From contig JALENN010000009.1 of the NCBI GenBank assembly GCA_022767745.1, positions 186,001-250,000 on the forward strand: DNA of 64,000 nucleotides, given 5' to 3'. The first letter of the stretch is position 1, and each line of letters opens with the position of its first letter. The notes below the pieces were generated by a model. That model did not search any database and was not told the DNA's origin. It saw nothing but the letters and a program-made list of their open reading frames with translations. Both the position numbers and the translations under genes were made by a program. Below are positions 19,003 through 27,601 of the stretch, in pieces. The stretch is from Alistipes sp. GTDB lineage: Bacteria; Bacteroidota; Bacteroidia; Bacteroidales; Rikenellaceae.

Positions 19003-19154
19003 ATTTGTGGTTACATATGGATAGAATGTCCAGTCACAAATCATAACATTTGTCATGGAGTAGAAGAAATTTCACTTTACTCCGCGGCGGCTTCGTGTAA
19101 GTTGCTTATTTCTATTGAGTTATATGTTTAACTCGATATGGCCGAGTATTGTGT
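19003..19154 (+). promoter_or_regulatory. 5' leader RNA of the antiterminator gene
   Basis: About 150 untranslated bases separate the predicted transcription start from ATG 19155. The leader can form a hairpin GGAGTA...TACTCC (19057-19083) and a smaller ACAAAT/ATTTGT stem (19036-19053). In Bacteroides capsule loci the UpxY proteins act through the 5' leader of their own operon. A similar role here is inference. Confidence 0.4.
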
Positions 19155-20246
19155 ATGAGCGGAAAATGCGCACAAAATAATGCTGTAAAAGTCCTGCCTG
19201 TAAATGCGGCAAACATTGTCAGATGGTACGTTATGCAATTGCCGGCTGGACATAAGGGTGGTGTTAAGGGGCTAACTTGTGAGGAACTCAGACGTAAGAA
19301 GTTCAATCTGCCACCTCTGGAATACTTTTGGCCTACATGTGTGGAGAAGGTGAGGAGAAACGGTAAGTGGGTGTCCACTACTCGCTCGCTCTACTATAAC
19401 TACATTTTTGTTCGAGCTTCAGAGAATGAAATATATCAGATGAAGCAATCCTCGTTAAGGATATTTAATTTTCTGCCAAGAGTTAGAACTGAGGAGATGG
19501 ATTTCTATCCATATGTTCCGGATGACCAAATGGAGACACTGAAGTGGATTGCATGTTCTTATTCGAATGAGCTCCCTGTTTTCTTTCATAAAACGGAATT
19601 GTTGCGAGGTGACCGTATCCGAATTACAGCTGGTCAGTTTGCAGGAGCTGAAGCGATAGTTGTGATTCAGAAAGGACAAGGTAAAAAGACAATCCTCGTA
19701 CAGATACAGAATTGGGCTTGTGTGCCTCTAATAAATGTTGAGGAGGGGCAATATGAGATAATAGATCTCAACAACGACAGTAAACGTATATATAAGAAGT
19801 TTGATAACTCTATTCTTGCTGACAAACTGCATCAGGCATTGGGGCGTTTCCATAAAGGCTTGCTTACCGAAGATGATTTGAGTTTGGCGAATCAGACGCT
19901 CAAGGAGTATGGAAGCGAGGAGATGCGTGAGATGGTGAGACGCGATACAAAGTTGGCGGCAAGAGCAAAGTTTTATGCACTTCTGCTTCCTGCTTATACG
20001 ATACTCCGTAAAATCGACGAGAGCAAACAGATCATCGCAGATATGCTCGATATGCTGATGCAGACCCAGGCTCCACAGGTAAGCGCGTTGATATATGTTA
20101 CATTGTACGGCTGTACTGATAACTATTGCTACCACCAAGTTGCCCATGAGATGGTTGATGGTTGGGCTGACGATGAAAACCCTACTAAAACAAAGAGACT
20201 GCTTCTACAGCGACTTTCGGATTATGATTTGTGGTTGGGACACTAA
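19155..20246 (+). CDS. UpxY-type NusG-like transcription antiterminator with extra C-terminal domain
   Basis: From ATG 19155 (a TTG at 19149 is possible) the protein has 363 residues, about twice the usual UpxY length. Residues about 17-115 form the NusG N-terminal domain: RWYVMQLPAGHKGGV, then SLYYNYIFVRASENE and the FLPR segment. Residues about 145-180 contain the KOW turn (LLRGDRIRITAGQFAGAEA). Residues about 190-363 are helical and include ARAKFYALLLPAYTIL and YGCTDNYCYHQVAHEMVDGW. This part resembles UpxZ, the small partner that inhibits UpxY proteins of other loci. UpxY family members ride RNA polymerase and prevent early termination in long capsule operons. Unusually it is not the first gene of the locus, since three biosynthetic genes precede it. 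The UpxZ likeness rests on memory of the family pattern. Confidence 0.82.
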   Translation: MSGKCAQNNAVKVLPVNAANIVRWYVMQLPAGHKGGVKGLTCEELRRKKFNLPPLEYFWPTCVEKVRRNGKWVSTTRSLYYNYIFVRASENEIYQMKQSSLRIFNFLPRVRTEEMDFYPYVPDDQMETLKWIACSYSNELPVFFHKTELLRGDRIRITAGQFAGAEAIVVIQKGQGKKTILVQIQNWACVPLINVEEGQYEIIDLNNDSKRIYKKFDNSILADKLHQALGRFHKGLLTEDDLSLANQTLKEYGSEEMREMVRRDTKLAARAKFYALLLPAYTILRKIDESKQIIADMLDMLMQTQAPQVSALIYVTLYGCTDNYCYHQVAHEMVDGWADDENPTKTKRLLLQRLSDYDLWLGH

Positions 20247-20254
20247 AAGCATAA

Positions 20255-20449
20255 ACAAAAAACGTATATTTTGGTTCCATCGACCAAAATGTGCAAGGCC
20301 TTTTTCTTGATGATGGCTTCGGATATGTTCTTAATTGTACAGTCAAAATAATATTAGAATCCTTGTGCCGGGCACTAGGCATATATGATGAGCTTTATGA
20401 TAATATTGTAAAGAGGAACATCGTTAACTCGCACAAGGGAAAGATGTGA
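20255..20449 (+). pseudogene. Unrecognised open fragment (about 64 codons, no ATG near its start)
   Basis: A frame open from 20255 to TGA 20447-20449 reads NVQGLFLDDGFGYVLN, then SLCRALGIYDELYDNIVK. It has no ATG except the last codon; a GTG at 20291 is the only plausible start. It follows the antiterminator immediately and precedes the broken galE. It does not resemble UpxZ as I know it. It may be the end of a lost gene or chance. Confidence 0.3.
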
Positions 20450-20454
20450 TAACT

Positions 20455-21198
20455 TTATTTGAAGTTGCAAAATCCCTTTTATATGCACGGATTCATTGCT
20501 GGAACTTATATTCTTGTTGATGTAATGAGAAACTAGTTGCAAGAATATTATCTTCAGCAGTAGTGCAGCAGTCTATGGCGAACCAGTTGAAATTCCCGTA
20601 ACAGAGGATGTCCTAAATTGGTTTGTGCAAATCATTATGGTTGGACAAAGATCATGCTTGAACAGGTATTGATGAATGTTCAGAAGGCTGATAATGAATG
20701 TAATATAGTCATCGTTTTGTTATTTCAATCCTGTTGGTGCTCATGCATTTGGTTGAATAGGTGAAAACTCTAACTGTATTCCTAATAACCTTATGCCATA
20801 TATCATACAAGTAGCAGCCAGTAAGAGAGTAGAGATGGGGGTATTTGGAAATGATTATTCTACTCATGAGGGGATAGTAGTGGGAGATTATATCCATATA
20901 GTTGATCTTGCAAACGGTCATGTTGCTCCCTTAAAGCTATTGAAAACAAATGTGGAGTTAGTATCTATGTACAGGCCGCTGTTATAGTGAGCTTGATATG
21001 GTACATGCTTTTGTTAAAGTCGATAGAGTTGAGGTGCCTTATAGTATTAAACAACGTAGAGTAGGTGATATTGCTGTATGCTATTGAGAGCCTACTAAAG
21101 CTAATGCTGAACTTGGATGGGACGCTAAGTTTCGAATAGAGGAGGTGGTTAGAGATAGTTGGAGATGGCAGAATAGGAATCCGGATGGGTATAGATAA
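20455..21198 (+). pseudogene. galE: Broken UDP-glucose 4-epimerase gene
   Basis: Typical GalE segments appear in three shifting frames: AGTYILVDVMRN (about 20498-20532), IIFSSSAVVYGEPVEIPVTE (about 20548-20608), an FNPVGAHAFG piece (20725-20755), then [20 protein letters not shown] with [20 protein letters not shown] (about 20787-20908). VPYSIKQRRVGDIAVCY and AELGWDAKF...RDSWRWQNRNPDGY end at TAA 21196-21198. The N-terminal Rossmann third is missing, and several frameshifts plus stops are present. The gene once supplied UDP-galactose-type sugars for the polymer. Confidence 0.87.
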
Positions 21199-21427
21199 TA
21201 GGAATTTAGTTTGTGCGTAAAGTGTTATTTGTATGTTTATATTATGAGGCAAGTCTTTCTGGATTTTTTTCTGCTAGCTTCTAAGACTGGTCACATCGGG
21301 AATAATTCTGTTATTAAAATGATAAATATTAGCGAAATAGTGCGGTTAAACTATTGAAATAAGTATCATTATGCATGTGCTTACTATTTGAGATATTTGA
21401 TTGATTGCTAACTTTAAATATTTCTGT
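21199..21427. other. AT-rich gap
   Basis: No gene or clear signal seen between the galE remnant and the acyltransferase. A TTG at 21401 in frame with the next gene is a possible earlier start. Confidence 0.35.
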
Positions 21428-21970
21428 ATGAGATTGATAAGGAGATTGATTAAAAGTTATTATTTTGCATATTTGAAATATCTGCTTAAAGGAAGAGATC
21501 GTGAGGTATTAATTGATTATTATCGAAGTATCGGAATAGTAATTGGGGAAAATTGTAGAATTTTTTCTATGATAGCAACCCCAGAGCCTTATATGATATC
21601 TATAGGAGATAATGTTACAATTGCACCAGGTGTTCGGTTGATTACTCACGATAATAGTGTTTCCAAAGTTTTACCTAACGTCACTGATGCTTTTGGCCGA
21701 ATTCTAATAGGTAACAATTGTTTCATAGGAGTAGGTTCAATAATATTATTAGGTGTATCAATAGGCGATAATACTATTATTGCAGCAGGTAGTGTTGTAA
21801 CTAAAAGTTTGCCGAGTAACGTAGTAGCAGGTGGAAATCCAGCAAAGATAATTTGTACAATAGAAGATTATAAGTCAAGAATAGCCAAATATTGTATATC
21901 AACAAAAGGCCTAACTAAAGACGAAAAAAAAACAGTAATACTGAATAAAGTTACATTAATTAAAAAATAA
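21428..21970 (+). CDS. Hexapeptide-repeat O-acetyltransferase (left-handed beta helix)
   Basis: From ATG 21428 the protein has 180 residues; TTG 21401 would add nine. After a basic amphipathic N-terminus, hexapeptide turns run from ISIGDNVTIAPGVRLITHDN through ILIGNNCFIGVGSIILLGVSIGDNTIIAAGSVVTKSLPSN. His in LITHDN is the expected catalytic base. The family moves acetyl from acetyl-CoA to a sugar hydroxyl or amine. Here it probably decorates the repeat unit. It is the first gene of a tightly packed run reaching to 29296. Confidence 0.87.
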   Translation: MRLIRRLIKSYYFAYLKYLLKGRDREVLIDYYRSIGIVIGENCRIFSMIATPEPYMISIGDNVTIAPGVRLITHDNSVSKVLPNVTDAFGRILIGNNCFIGVGSIILLGVSIGDNTIIAAGSVVTKSLPSNVVAGGNPAKIICTIEDYKSRIAKYCISTKGLTKDEKKTVILNKVTLIKK

Positions 21971-21977
21971 CTTCTTG

Positions 21978-23249
21978 ATGAAGTATGTCCACATGAATAA
22001 ATATTTTTTATCGAAAATAAAAGAGAATAGGACAGTTCTGACTAATTTTTCTTATTTGACTCTGTTACAAATTTTTACGCTGCTTGGGCCATTGATTACA
22101 TATCCGTACTTAGTTCGGACAATTGGTCTTCATTTATATGGGATTGTAATATTTGCGCAAGTTTTGGTCTCTTATATTTCTTTAATAGTTGATTTTGGCT
22201 TTAATTCTATAGGGGCAAAAGAAATTGCATCAAATAGGGATAATCCGAATGTTATTTCTGAGATAGTTTCGTCTGTTCAGTTAAATAAATTAATAATTTG
22301 GATCATCTGTTTTATCATATATTTAATTGTTGTATGGTTTGTGCCATTTTTTAAGGATTATAAATTTGTGTATATCAGTTCGTTTTTTATAACATTTAAT
22401 GAACTTCTGTTCCCGGTTTGGTTTTTTCAGGGAATAGAAAAAATGAAGTACACAACATATATAAATATCTTTGTGAAATTAATGTTTATATTATTGATTT
22501 TTATAGCAGTAAAAGATGAGTCGGATTATATATATATACCCTTACTGAATTCATTAGGAGCTTTGGTAGCTGGTCTGTTTTCTTTTTATGTTATAATAAA
22601 TAAAGAAAAGATTAGATTGTGTTGGATTCCTCTCTCCAAACTAATATATTATTTTAAAGAAAGTGTATCTTTATTTATATCCGTATTATCAGTTCGCCTG
22701 TATTTGAATATAAATAAACTAGTTGTTGGATCATGTTTGGGTATGTCTGAAGTTGCTATATATGACCTGGGGGAGAAAATAGCAACTACAATGAAAATTC
22801 CTATTGGCATGATTGGACAAGCAACATTTCCCAAAATTTCAAGAGAACGTAATATTCGGTATATAAATAGATTAATGTATATAGTTGTTGGCCTTGCAAT
22901 TTTAGGATACATGGTTCTGTTCTTGTTTACTCCTTTTATTGTTAAATTATTTACAGGTGATAATTCTGCAGATGCTATTGCAATAGTGCGTATATTAGGT
23001 CTATCAGGTATATTCGCTGCTGGTAATTATTTCTTAGGGGGCAATAGACTTATTCCTTTGGGACATAAGAATGAATATATGAAAGTAATGATTCTGAATT
23101 GTCTATTTTATTTCTTTCTTTTGATAATCTTATATATAGGAGATTTTTTGAATCTGTATTCAATTTCTGCAGTGACAGTAACTGTTGAAATTTTTAATAC
23201 ACTATCTTTAATTCGTTGGAATAAGCGATTAAATATATTACATAATTGA
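21978..23249 (+). CDS. wzx: Wzx-type polysaccharide flippase (MATE/MOP superfamily)
   Basis: The protein has 423 residues from ATG 21978 (TTG 21975 and ATG 21993 are alternatives). It is very hydrophobic, with about twelve membrane helices. Its N-terminal region (FSYLTLLQIFTLLGPLITYPY, then LVRTIG) matches the Polysacc_synt family. It flips undecaprenyl-PP-linked repeat units to the periplasmic face before Wzy polymerisation. The stop overlaps the possible TTG start of the next gene. Confidence 0.9.
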   Translation: MKYVHMNKYFLSKIKENRTVLTNFSYLTLLQIFTLLGPLITYPYLVRTIGLHLYGIVIFAQVLVSYISLIVDFGFNSIGAKEIASNRDNPNVISEIVSSVQLNKLIIWIICFIIYLIVVWFVPFFKDYKFVYISSFFITFNELLFPVWFFQGIEKMKYTTYINIFVKLMFILLIFIAVKDESDYIYIPLLNSLGALVAGLFSFYVIINKEKIRLCWIPLSKLIYYFKESVSLFISVLSVRLYLNINKLVVGSCLGMSEVAIYDLGEKIATTMKIPIGMIGQATFPKISRERNIRYINRLMYIVVGLAILGYMVLFLFTPFIVKLFTGDNSADAIAIVRILGLSGIFAAGNYFLGGNRLIPLGHKNEYMKVMILNCLFYFFLLIILYIGDFLNLYSISAVTVTVEIFNTLSLIRWNKRLNILHN

Positions 23250-23266
23250 TTAAGATACTGTCTTTT

Positions 23267-24424
23267 ATGAGGACATGTGAAAAGAATATTAATATTGTCA
23301 TAAACAGTATAATTTTTTCAGTTTTTCTTAACGTTAAAATATTTACTGTCATATTAAGAGTAGAAAATATAATACCTATGATTTTATTATCTTCTCTCCT
23401 TGTGGCATTTGTGGTAAATGGCTTTTCGCTTCTAACCCATAATAGAGTCAAGTGTAAAGTCGTGTATTATTTGCTGTTTATATTGACATTGTTATGGCTC
23501 TTTTCTTCAAACGAAACTGCAGATTTATATTATATGTCCGCTATTATTTTTGGAATACCTGCTATGATGATTTCAAATACTAAAATATCTTATTATTGGG
23601 TGACGATATTTACATTGATATTGGGATTGATACTATTCAGATTCATAGATGTCTTCTCATGGATAATGGAAAGTGATGCAGGTGAGAAAATGTATAATTC
23701 ATACTTGATACTATCTTTCATACTTTTTTCGGTCGTTGGTATATACATTTATAATAAACATAAAGTTGTTGTTTTATTATCGATTCTAAATTTAGTTATA
23801 TATGTACCTATTTTGTTCGCAATAGGTGTGAGGGGTGTGTATATGTCTATCGCTTTGTTTTTTTTCTTGATAGCGTTAAATACATCTTTCTTTGCAAGAA
23901 ATAAGAAATCGCTATTATTGATAGTATTATTATTAGTGATTATTCTGTTTTCTATTGATTGGTTGGAGTTAATAGAGAAATTAAGACTGTGGTTAGCTAA
24001 TTATGATATTGAAGTCTACGCTTTAGAGAAATATTTCATAATGTTCTCAAACGATGATGTTTCTAATGGGCGTTTCCAATTGTATAGTAATGCCATATCC
24101 GGTTTTTTTAGTTCACCGGTTTGGGGAAATGGGCTCGGTGTTTTTGAACAAATGAACGAAGGTTTATATGTTCATAACATATTTCTAGAGGTGTTGTATG
24201 AAGGAGGGATATTGTTGTCAATTGTTTTTGTATATAGTTTTGCTCGTTTTTCCAAATTAGTATATAAGTGCATGGATATAAATAGGGAATATTATACTTT
24301 TGTAATTTTATTATTCTCGTTAGGGTGTTCTATATTGTTGTTTTCTAATACATTATGGAGGGTTGTGGCCTTTTGGCTATTTTTTGGAGTTACTTTTGAT
24401 AAATTTAAATATATTGAAAAATGA
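23267..24424 (+). CDS. wzy: Wzy-type polysaccharide polymerase
   Basis: From ATG 23267 the protein has 385 residues; TTG 23246 overlaps the wzx stop and is possible. About ten to eleven membrane helices surround a large periplasmic loop after residue 230. The loop contains GNGLGVFEQMNEGLYVHNIFLEVLYEGG, shown here as its parts GNGLGVFEQMNE and YVHNIFLEVLYEGG, the pattern of the O-antigen ligase/polymerase (Wzy_C) family. It joins flipped repeat units at the outer face of the inner membrane. As usual for Wzy the sequence is poorly conserved, so the call relies on topology, this loop motif and its place next to wzx. Confidence 0.82.
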   Translation: MRTCEKNINIVINSIIFSVFLNVKIFTVILRVENIIPMILLSSLLVAFVVNGFSLLTHNRVKCKVVYYLLFILTLLWLFSSNETADLYYMSAIIFGIPAMMISNTKISYYWVTIFTLILGLILFRFIDVFSWIMESDAGEKMYNSYLILSFILFSVVGIYIYNKHKVVVLLSILNLVIYVPILFAIGVRGVYMSIALFFFLIALNTSFFARNKKSLLLIVLLLVIILFSIDWLELIEKLRLWLANYDIEVYALEKYFIMFSNDDVSNGRFQLYSNAISGFFSSPVWGNGLGVFEQMNEGLYVHNIFLEVLYEGGILLSIVFVYSFARFSKLVYKCMDINREYYTFVILLFSLGCSILLFSNTLWRVVAFWLFFGVTFDKFKYIEK

Positions 24425-25317
24425 GTGAATTAGTAAGTGTAATTGTCCCTACATATTCTAGACCGATTAATCTGCTAAGAGCTATTAATAGTATATTGCA
24501 TCAGACATATAAAAATATAGAAATAATAGTTGTTGATGATAACGGTATTGGAAGTAAGGAGCAATTAGAAACTCAGAATGTGCTGTCTGAATATATAAAA
24601 AACAAGAAAATCACCTATATCCCACATGAAGTGAACCTGAATGGCTCTGCTGCCAGGAATACTGGTTTAAAGTTTGCTAAAGGAAAGTATATTGCTTTTC
24701 TTGATGATGACGATCAGTTCGTTGATAAAAAAATTGAGATTCAAGTTCTGGCATTGAAATCATTAGATGAGAGCTGGGGCGGATGCTATTGTAATACCAA
24801 TTTAGTTGGAAAACTTAACATTACTTTATGTAATGAAAAATCAGGTAATCTTGCAGAAGACTTATTGTTGGGTAATGTGAGGTTCAATACATCATCACTA
24901 TTATTAAGAAAAGAGGTTTTTGATAATCTTAATGGATTTGACGTAAGTTTTGAAAGACATCAAGATTGGGAATTTATGATGAGATATTTTAGAAGGTATA
25001 AAATATTTCTTCCTACATCATTACCATTATTAAATAAGTTTTCTTCTAGAATGTCCTCCTCTAACTTGCCAAATTCAGAAAAATTGATATTGATAAAAGA
25101 GAAGTTCCTTAATACATTTGAATCGGACATTAGAGCCTTAGAAAACGCGAATAAAATATATCATGAGCAATGGATGCAAATAGTATTATTATTGTTATGT
25201 GAAAAAAAATATAAGTTATGTTATGAATACTTACAAAAATCAATAAAATACTCCCCCTTAACAGTAAGGGACTTTAAATTGTTGTTCAAATATGCACTTT
25301 TATCTTTGTTAAAATGA
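24421..25317 (+). CDS. Glycosyltransferase family 2
   Basis: A 298-residue GT-A enzyme. It starts SVIVPTYSRPINLLRAINSI, has VVDDN near residue 38, NGSAARNTGL near residue 76 and the metal-binding AFLDDDDQF near residue 95. The catalytic-base region FERHQDWEFMMRY is near residue 178. It is an inverting sugar transferase acting on the cytosolic side of the lipid-linked intermediate. It overlaps wzy by four bases (ATGA) and the next gene by four bases. Confidence 0.92.
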   Translation: MSELVSVIVPTYSRPINLLRAINSILHQTYKNIEIIVVDDNGIGSKEQLETQNVLSEYIKNKKITYIPHEVNLNGSAARNTGLKFAKGKYIAFLDDDDQFVDKKIEIQVLALKSLDESWGGCYCNTNLVGKLNITLCNEKSGNLAEDLLLGNVRFNTSSLLLRKEVFDNLNGFDVSFERHQDWEFMMRYFRRYKIFLPTSLPLLNKFSSRMSSSNLPNSEKLILIKEKFLNTFESDIRALENANKIYHEQWMQIVLLLLCEKKYKLCYEYLQKSIKYSPLTVRDFKLLFKYALLSLLK

Positions 25318-26438
25318 CTAAAATAGGCATAATAACCATTCATAGAATTAAAAATTATGGTTCAGTGTTACAGGCATATGCGTTGCAACAAGTTTGTGAA
25401 AGTTTGGGATATGTTACAGAAATTATTGATTATAAATTTCCGAATGTCCACCATCTCAATAATAAGTATGCGATGGCGGGCGATTCGCTTTCAAAAGAGC
25501 CTAGTTTTAATAGATTGTTATTCGCGGCAGCTTTAATGCGCCAGCATAATGGTATTGCTCGTTTTGTAAATAAATATCAGCATCTCTCATCGCAAACTTA
25601 TAATAGCCCAGAAGAATTGCTGAATGCAGCACCTCGTTATGATGTGTATATTACGGGTAGTGACCAAGTTTGGAGCCCTCGTCATTGTAATGGTGATCCG
25701 TCTTTTATGCTTCATTTTGCACCTGCCGAGGCGTTGAAGATTTCGTATGCATCAAGTATTGGTGCTAAGAGCATTCCTGAGGAACTTCATTTTTTATATA
25801 AAGAGTCTTTGAGAGGATATAGGCACATTGGAGTAAGAGAAAATTCAGCAGTAGAGTTAATCAGGGAAGTTGCAGGTAAGGAGGCAACGGTCGTATTAGA
25901 TCCTACATTACTTCTTAATATGAATGAATGGAACAAGATAGCTTCTTCTAAGCGTTTGATGCAGAAAAAATATGTACTTTGTTACTTCTTGAACTATTCA
26001 TTTAATGCTTTCCCGTATGCAGATCAGTTTGCAGAATATATTCGAAAACAAACCGGTTATGAGATTGTGTATGTCGCGCGTCCTCCTCACAATTTGAAGT
26101 ATAGACATACTCATTATAGAGTAGGGGCCTCGCCAGAGGAATTTTTAGCATTGATACGTGATGCAGAGATGATCTTAACAACCTCGTTTCATGGAACTGC
26201 ATTTGCAGTGAACTACGGTAAACCGGTATTTACCATAGTCCAAGACCGAAATGCAGGGGATAGTCGTCAAGTGAGCTTGATGAGCAATCTCGGGCTAGAG
26301 GCACATATTCTATCTATTACTGATTCATTTCCATCAAAGGAACACTTCTTTTATGATGTGGAAAAGGTGCAAAAAAAGTTAGATAAGCTTCGCTGCGAAT
26401 CTAAACAATTTCTAATCAATGCTTTGCGTGATGAGTGA
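25314..26438 (+). CDS. Polysaccharide pyruvyl transferase family protein
   Basis: The 374-residue protein starts KIGIITIHRIKNYGSVLQAY. It has DVYITGSDQVWSPRHC near residue 110, the loop GVRENSAVELIRE near 180 and LTTSFHGTAFAVNYGKPVF near residue 285, the CsaB-like signature. Members add a ketal pyruvate from phosphoenolpyruvate to sugars such as ManNAc or Gal, giving the polymer a negative charge. It overlaps the Fe-S gene that follows, a pairing seen in many Bacteroidetes polysaccharide loci. Confidence 0.88.
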   Translation: MTKIGIITIHRIKNYGSVLQAYALQQVCESLGYVTEIIDYKFPNVHHLNNKYAMAGDSLSKEPSFNRLLFAAALMRQHNGIARFVNKYQHLSSQTYNSPEELLNAAPRYDVYITGSDQVWSPRHCNGDPSFMLHFAPAEALKISYASSIGAKSIPEELHFLYKESLRGYRHIGVRENSAVELIREVAGKEATVVLDPTLLLNMNEWNKIASSKRLMQKKYVLCYFLNYSFNAFPYADQFAEYIRKQTGYEIVYVARPPHNLKYRHTHYRVGASPEEFLALIRDAEMILTTSFHGTAFAVNYGKPVFTIVQDRNAGDSRQVSLMSNLGLEAHILSITDSFPSKEHFFYDVEKVQKKLDKLRCESKQFLINALRDE

Positions 26439-27594
26439 TATAGAATTGTGCGGTATTGATAAGTGTACTCAATGCCTTGCTTGTAAGAGTATATGCCCAA
26501 AGGGGTGTATATCTATGCAGGAAGTAAAAGACGGCTTTTCAATACCTATTATTGATAAAGACAAGTGTATCGAATGCGGATTATGTATAAAAGCATGCCA
26601 TAGACTATCTCTTGTGGTGGGCTATCACACTCCAAGGAAAACATATGCTTGTTGGACTAAAAATATGACAGATAGAAAACGATCTTCATCGGGAGGTGCT
26701 TTCTCCGTACTCGCTCGTAAGATACTTGGTGAAGGAGGCTTTGTTTATGGAGCTTCTATGTGTGAAGATTTGCAGGTACGTCATAAGAGGATTGAAACGG
26801 AGGCGGATATTATATTGCTGCAAGGTTCTAAGTATGTACAATCATATATGGGTGATACATATAAAGATGTTAAAGCACAATTATGTGATGGGCGAAAGGT
26901 CTTGTTCACTGGGACTCCCTGTCAGGTTGGAGGATTGCTAACTTATTTACACCGCTACTATGATAATCTCTATACATGTGATGTAGTCTGTCATGGAGTT
27001 CCTTCGCAAAAGGCTTTTGATATATATATAAATAGAATCGGCCTTCGGGGAAAGTGTAAACATTTCAGTTTCCGTTTTACAGAAGGTTGGGGATTCCAGT
27101 TATCTTGCCTGTTGGAATCCCCAGCTAAGTTCAAGATTCTCTATAAAAAACTGATATCACCTAAGAATTCATACTATCTTAGAGCCTTTACAAAGGGATT
27201 GATGTTCAGTGAGGCTTGTTATGCATGTGCTTATGCACGTCCGGAACGAGTGAGCGATATTACTTTGGCCGATTATTGGGGCCTTGGTGCGGTGAGGCCT
27301 TTTAATTATCCCACACATAATGGGATATCTTTATTGCTTGTAAATAGTGATAAGGCATTTTCATTGTTGAATGGATGTCCTGATTTATTTTTTGAGGAGC
27401 GACCTTTTGAAGAAGCAGTCAAAGGGAATCATAATCTTTCTCATACCTCAGTGAGACCAGTTGGAAGAAATACCTATTATGAGGATGCTAAAACAATGCA
27501 GATATCTACGCTCTCTAAAAAATATAAAATTAAAGCAACTGTTAAAGATTACATGCGTTTGTTAAAGCAGATAATAAATACTTATAGAAAATAA
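26431..27594 (+). CDS. Ferredoxin/F420 hydrogenase beta-subunit-like Fe-S protein
   Basis: Read from ATG 26431 (387 residues; ATG 26419 is an alternative). Two 4Fe-4S motifs come first: CTQCLACKSICPKGC and CIECGLCIKACH, residues about 11-59. Next are the FrhB N-terminal part (SSSGGAFSVLARKIL) and C-terminal part (GTPCQVGGL, DVVCHGVPSQKAF, ITLADYWGLG). True FrhB uses coenzyme F420, which Bacteroidales are not known to make. In polysaccharide loci the substrate of these proteins is unknown. Coupling to the pyruvyltransferase gene by an 8-base overlap suggests work on the same sugar. Confidence 0.85.
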   Translation: MSDIELCGIDKCTQCLACKSICPKGCISMQEVKDGFSIPIIDKDKCIECGLCIKACHRLSLVVGYHTPRKTYACWTKNMTDRKRSSSGGAFSVLARKILGEGGFVYGASMCEDLQVRHKRIETEADIILLQGSKYVQSYMGDTYKDVKAQLCDGRKVLFTGTPCQVGGLLTYLHRYYDNLYTCDVVCHGVPSQKAFDIYINRIGLRGKCKHFSFRFTEGWGFQLSCLLESPAKFKILYKKLISPKNSYYLRAFTKGLMFSEACYACAYARPERVSDITLADYWGLGAVRPFNYPTHNGISLLLVNSDKAFSLLNGCPDLFFEERPFEEAVKGNHNLSHTSVRPVGRNTYYEDAKTMQISTLSKKYKIKATVKDYMRLLKQIINTYRK

Positions 27595-27601
27595 ATGAAT
27601 T

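Noticed and set aside
18683..19154. Invertible (phase-variable) promoter before the antiterminator
   Set aside because: No inverted repeats flank the promoter, and no invertase gene is close. Only ordinary hairpins were seen.
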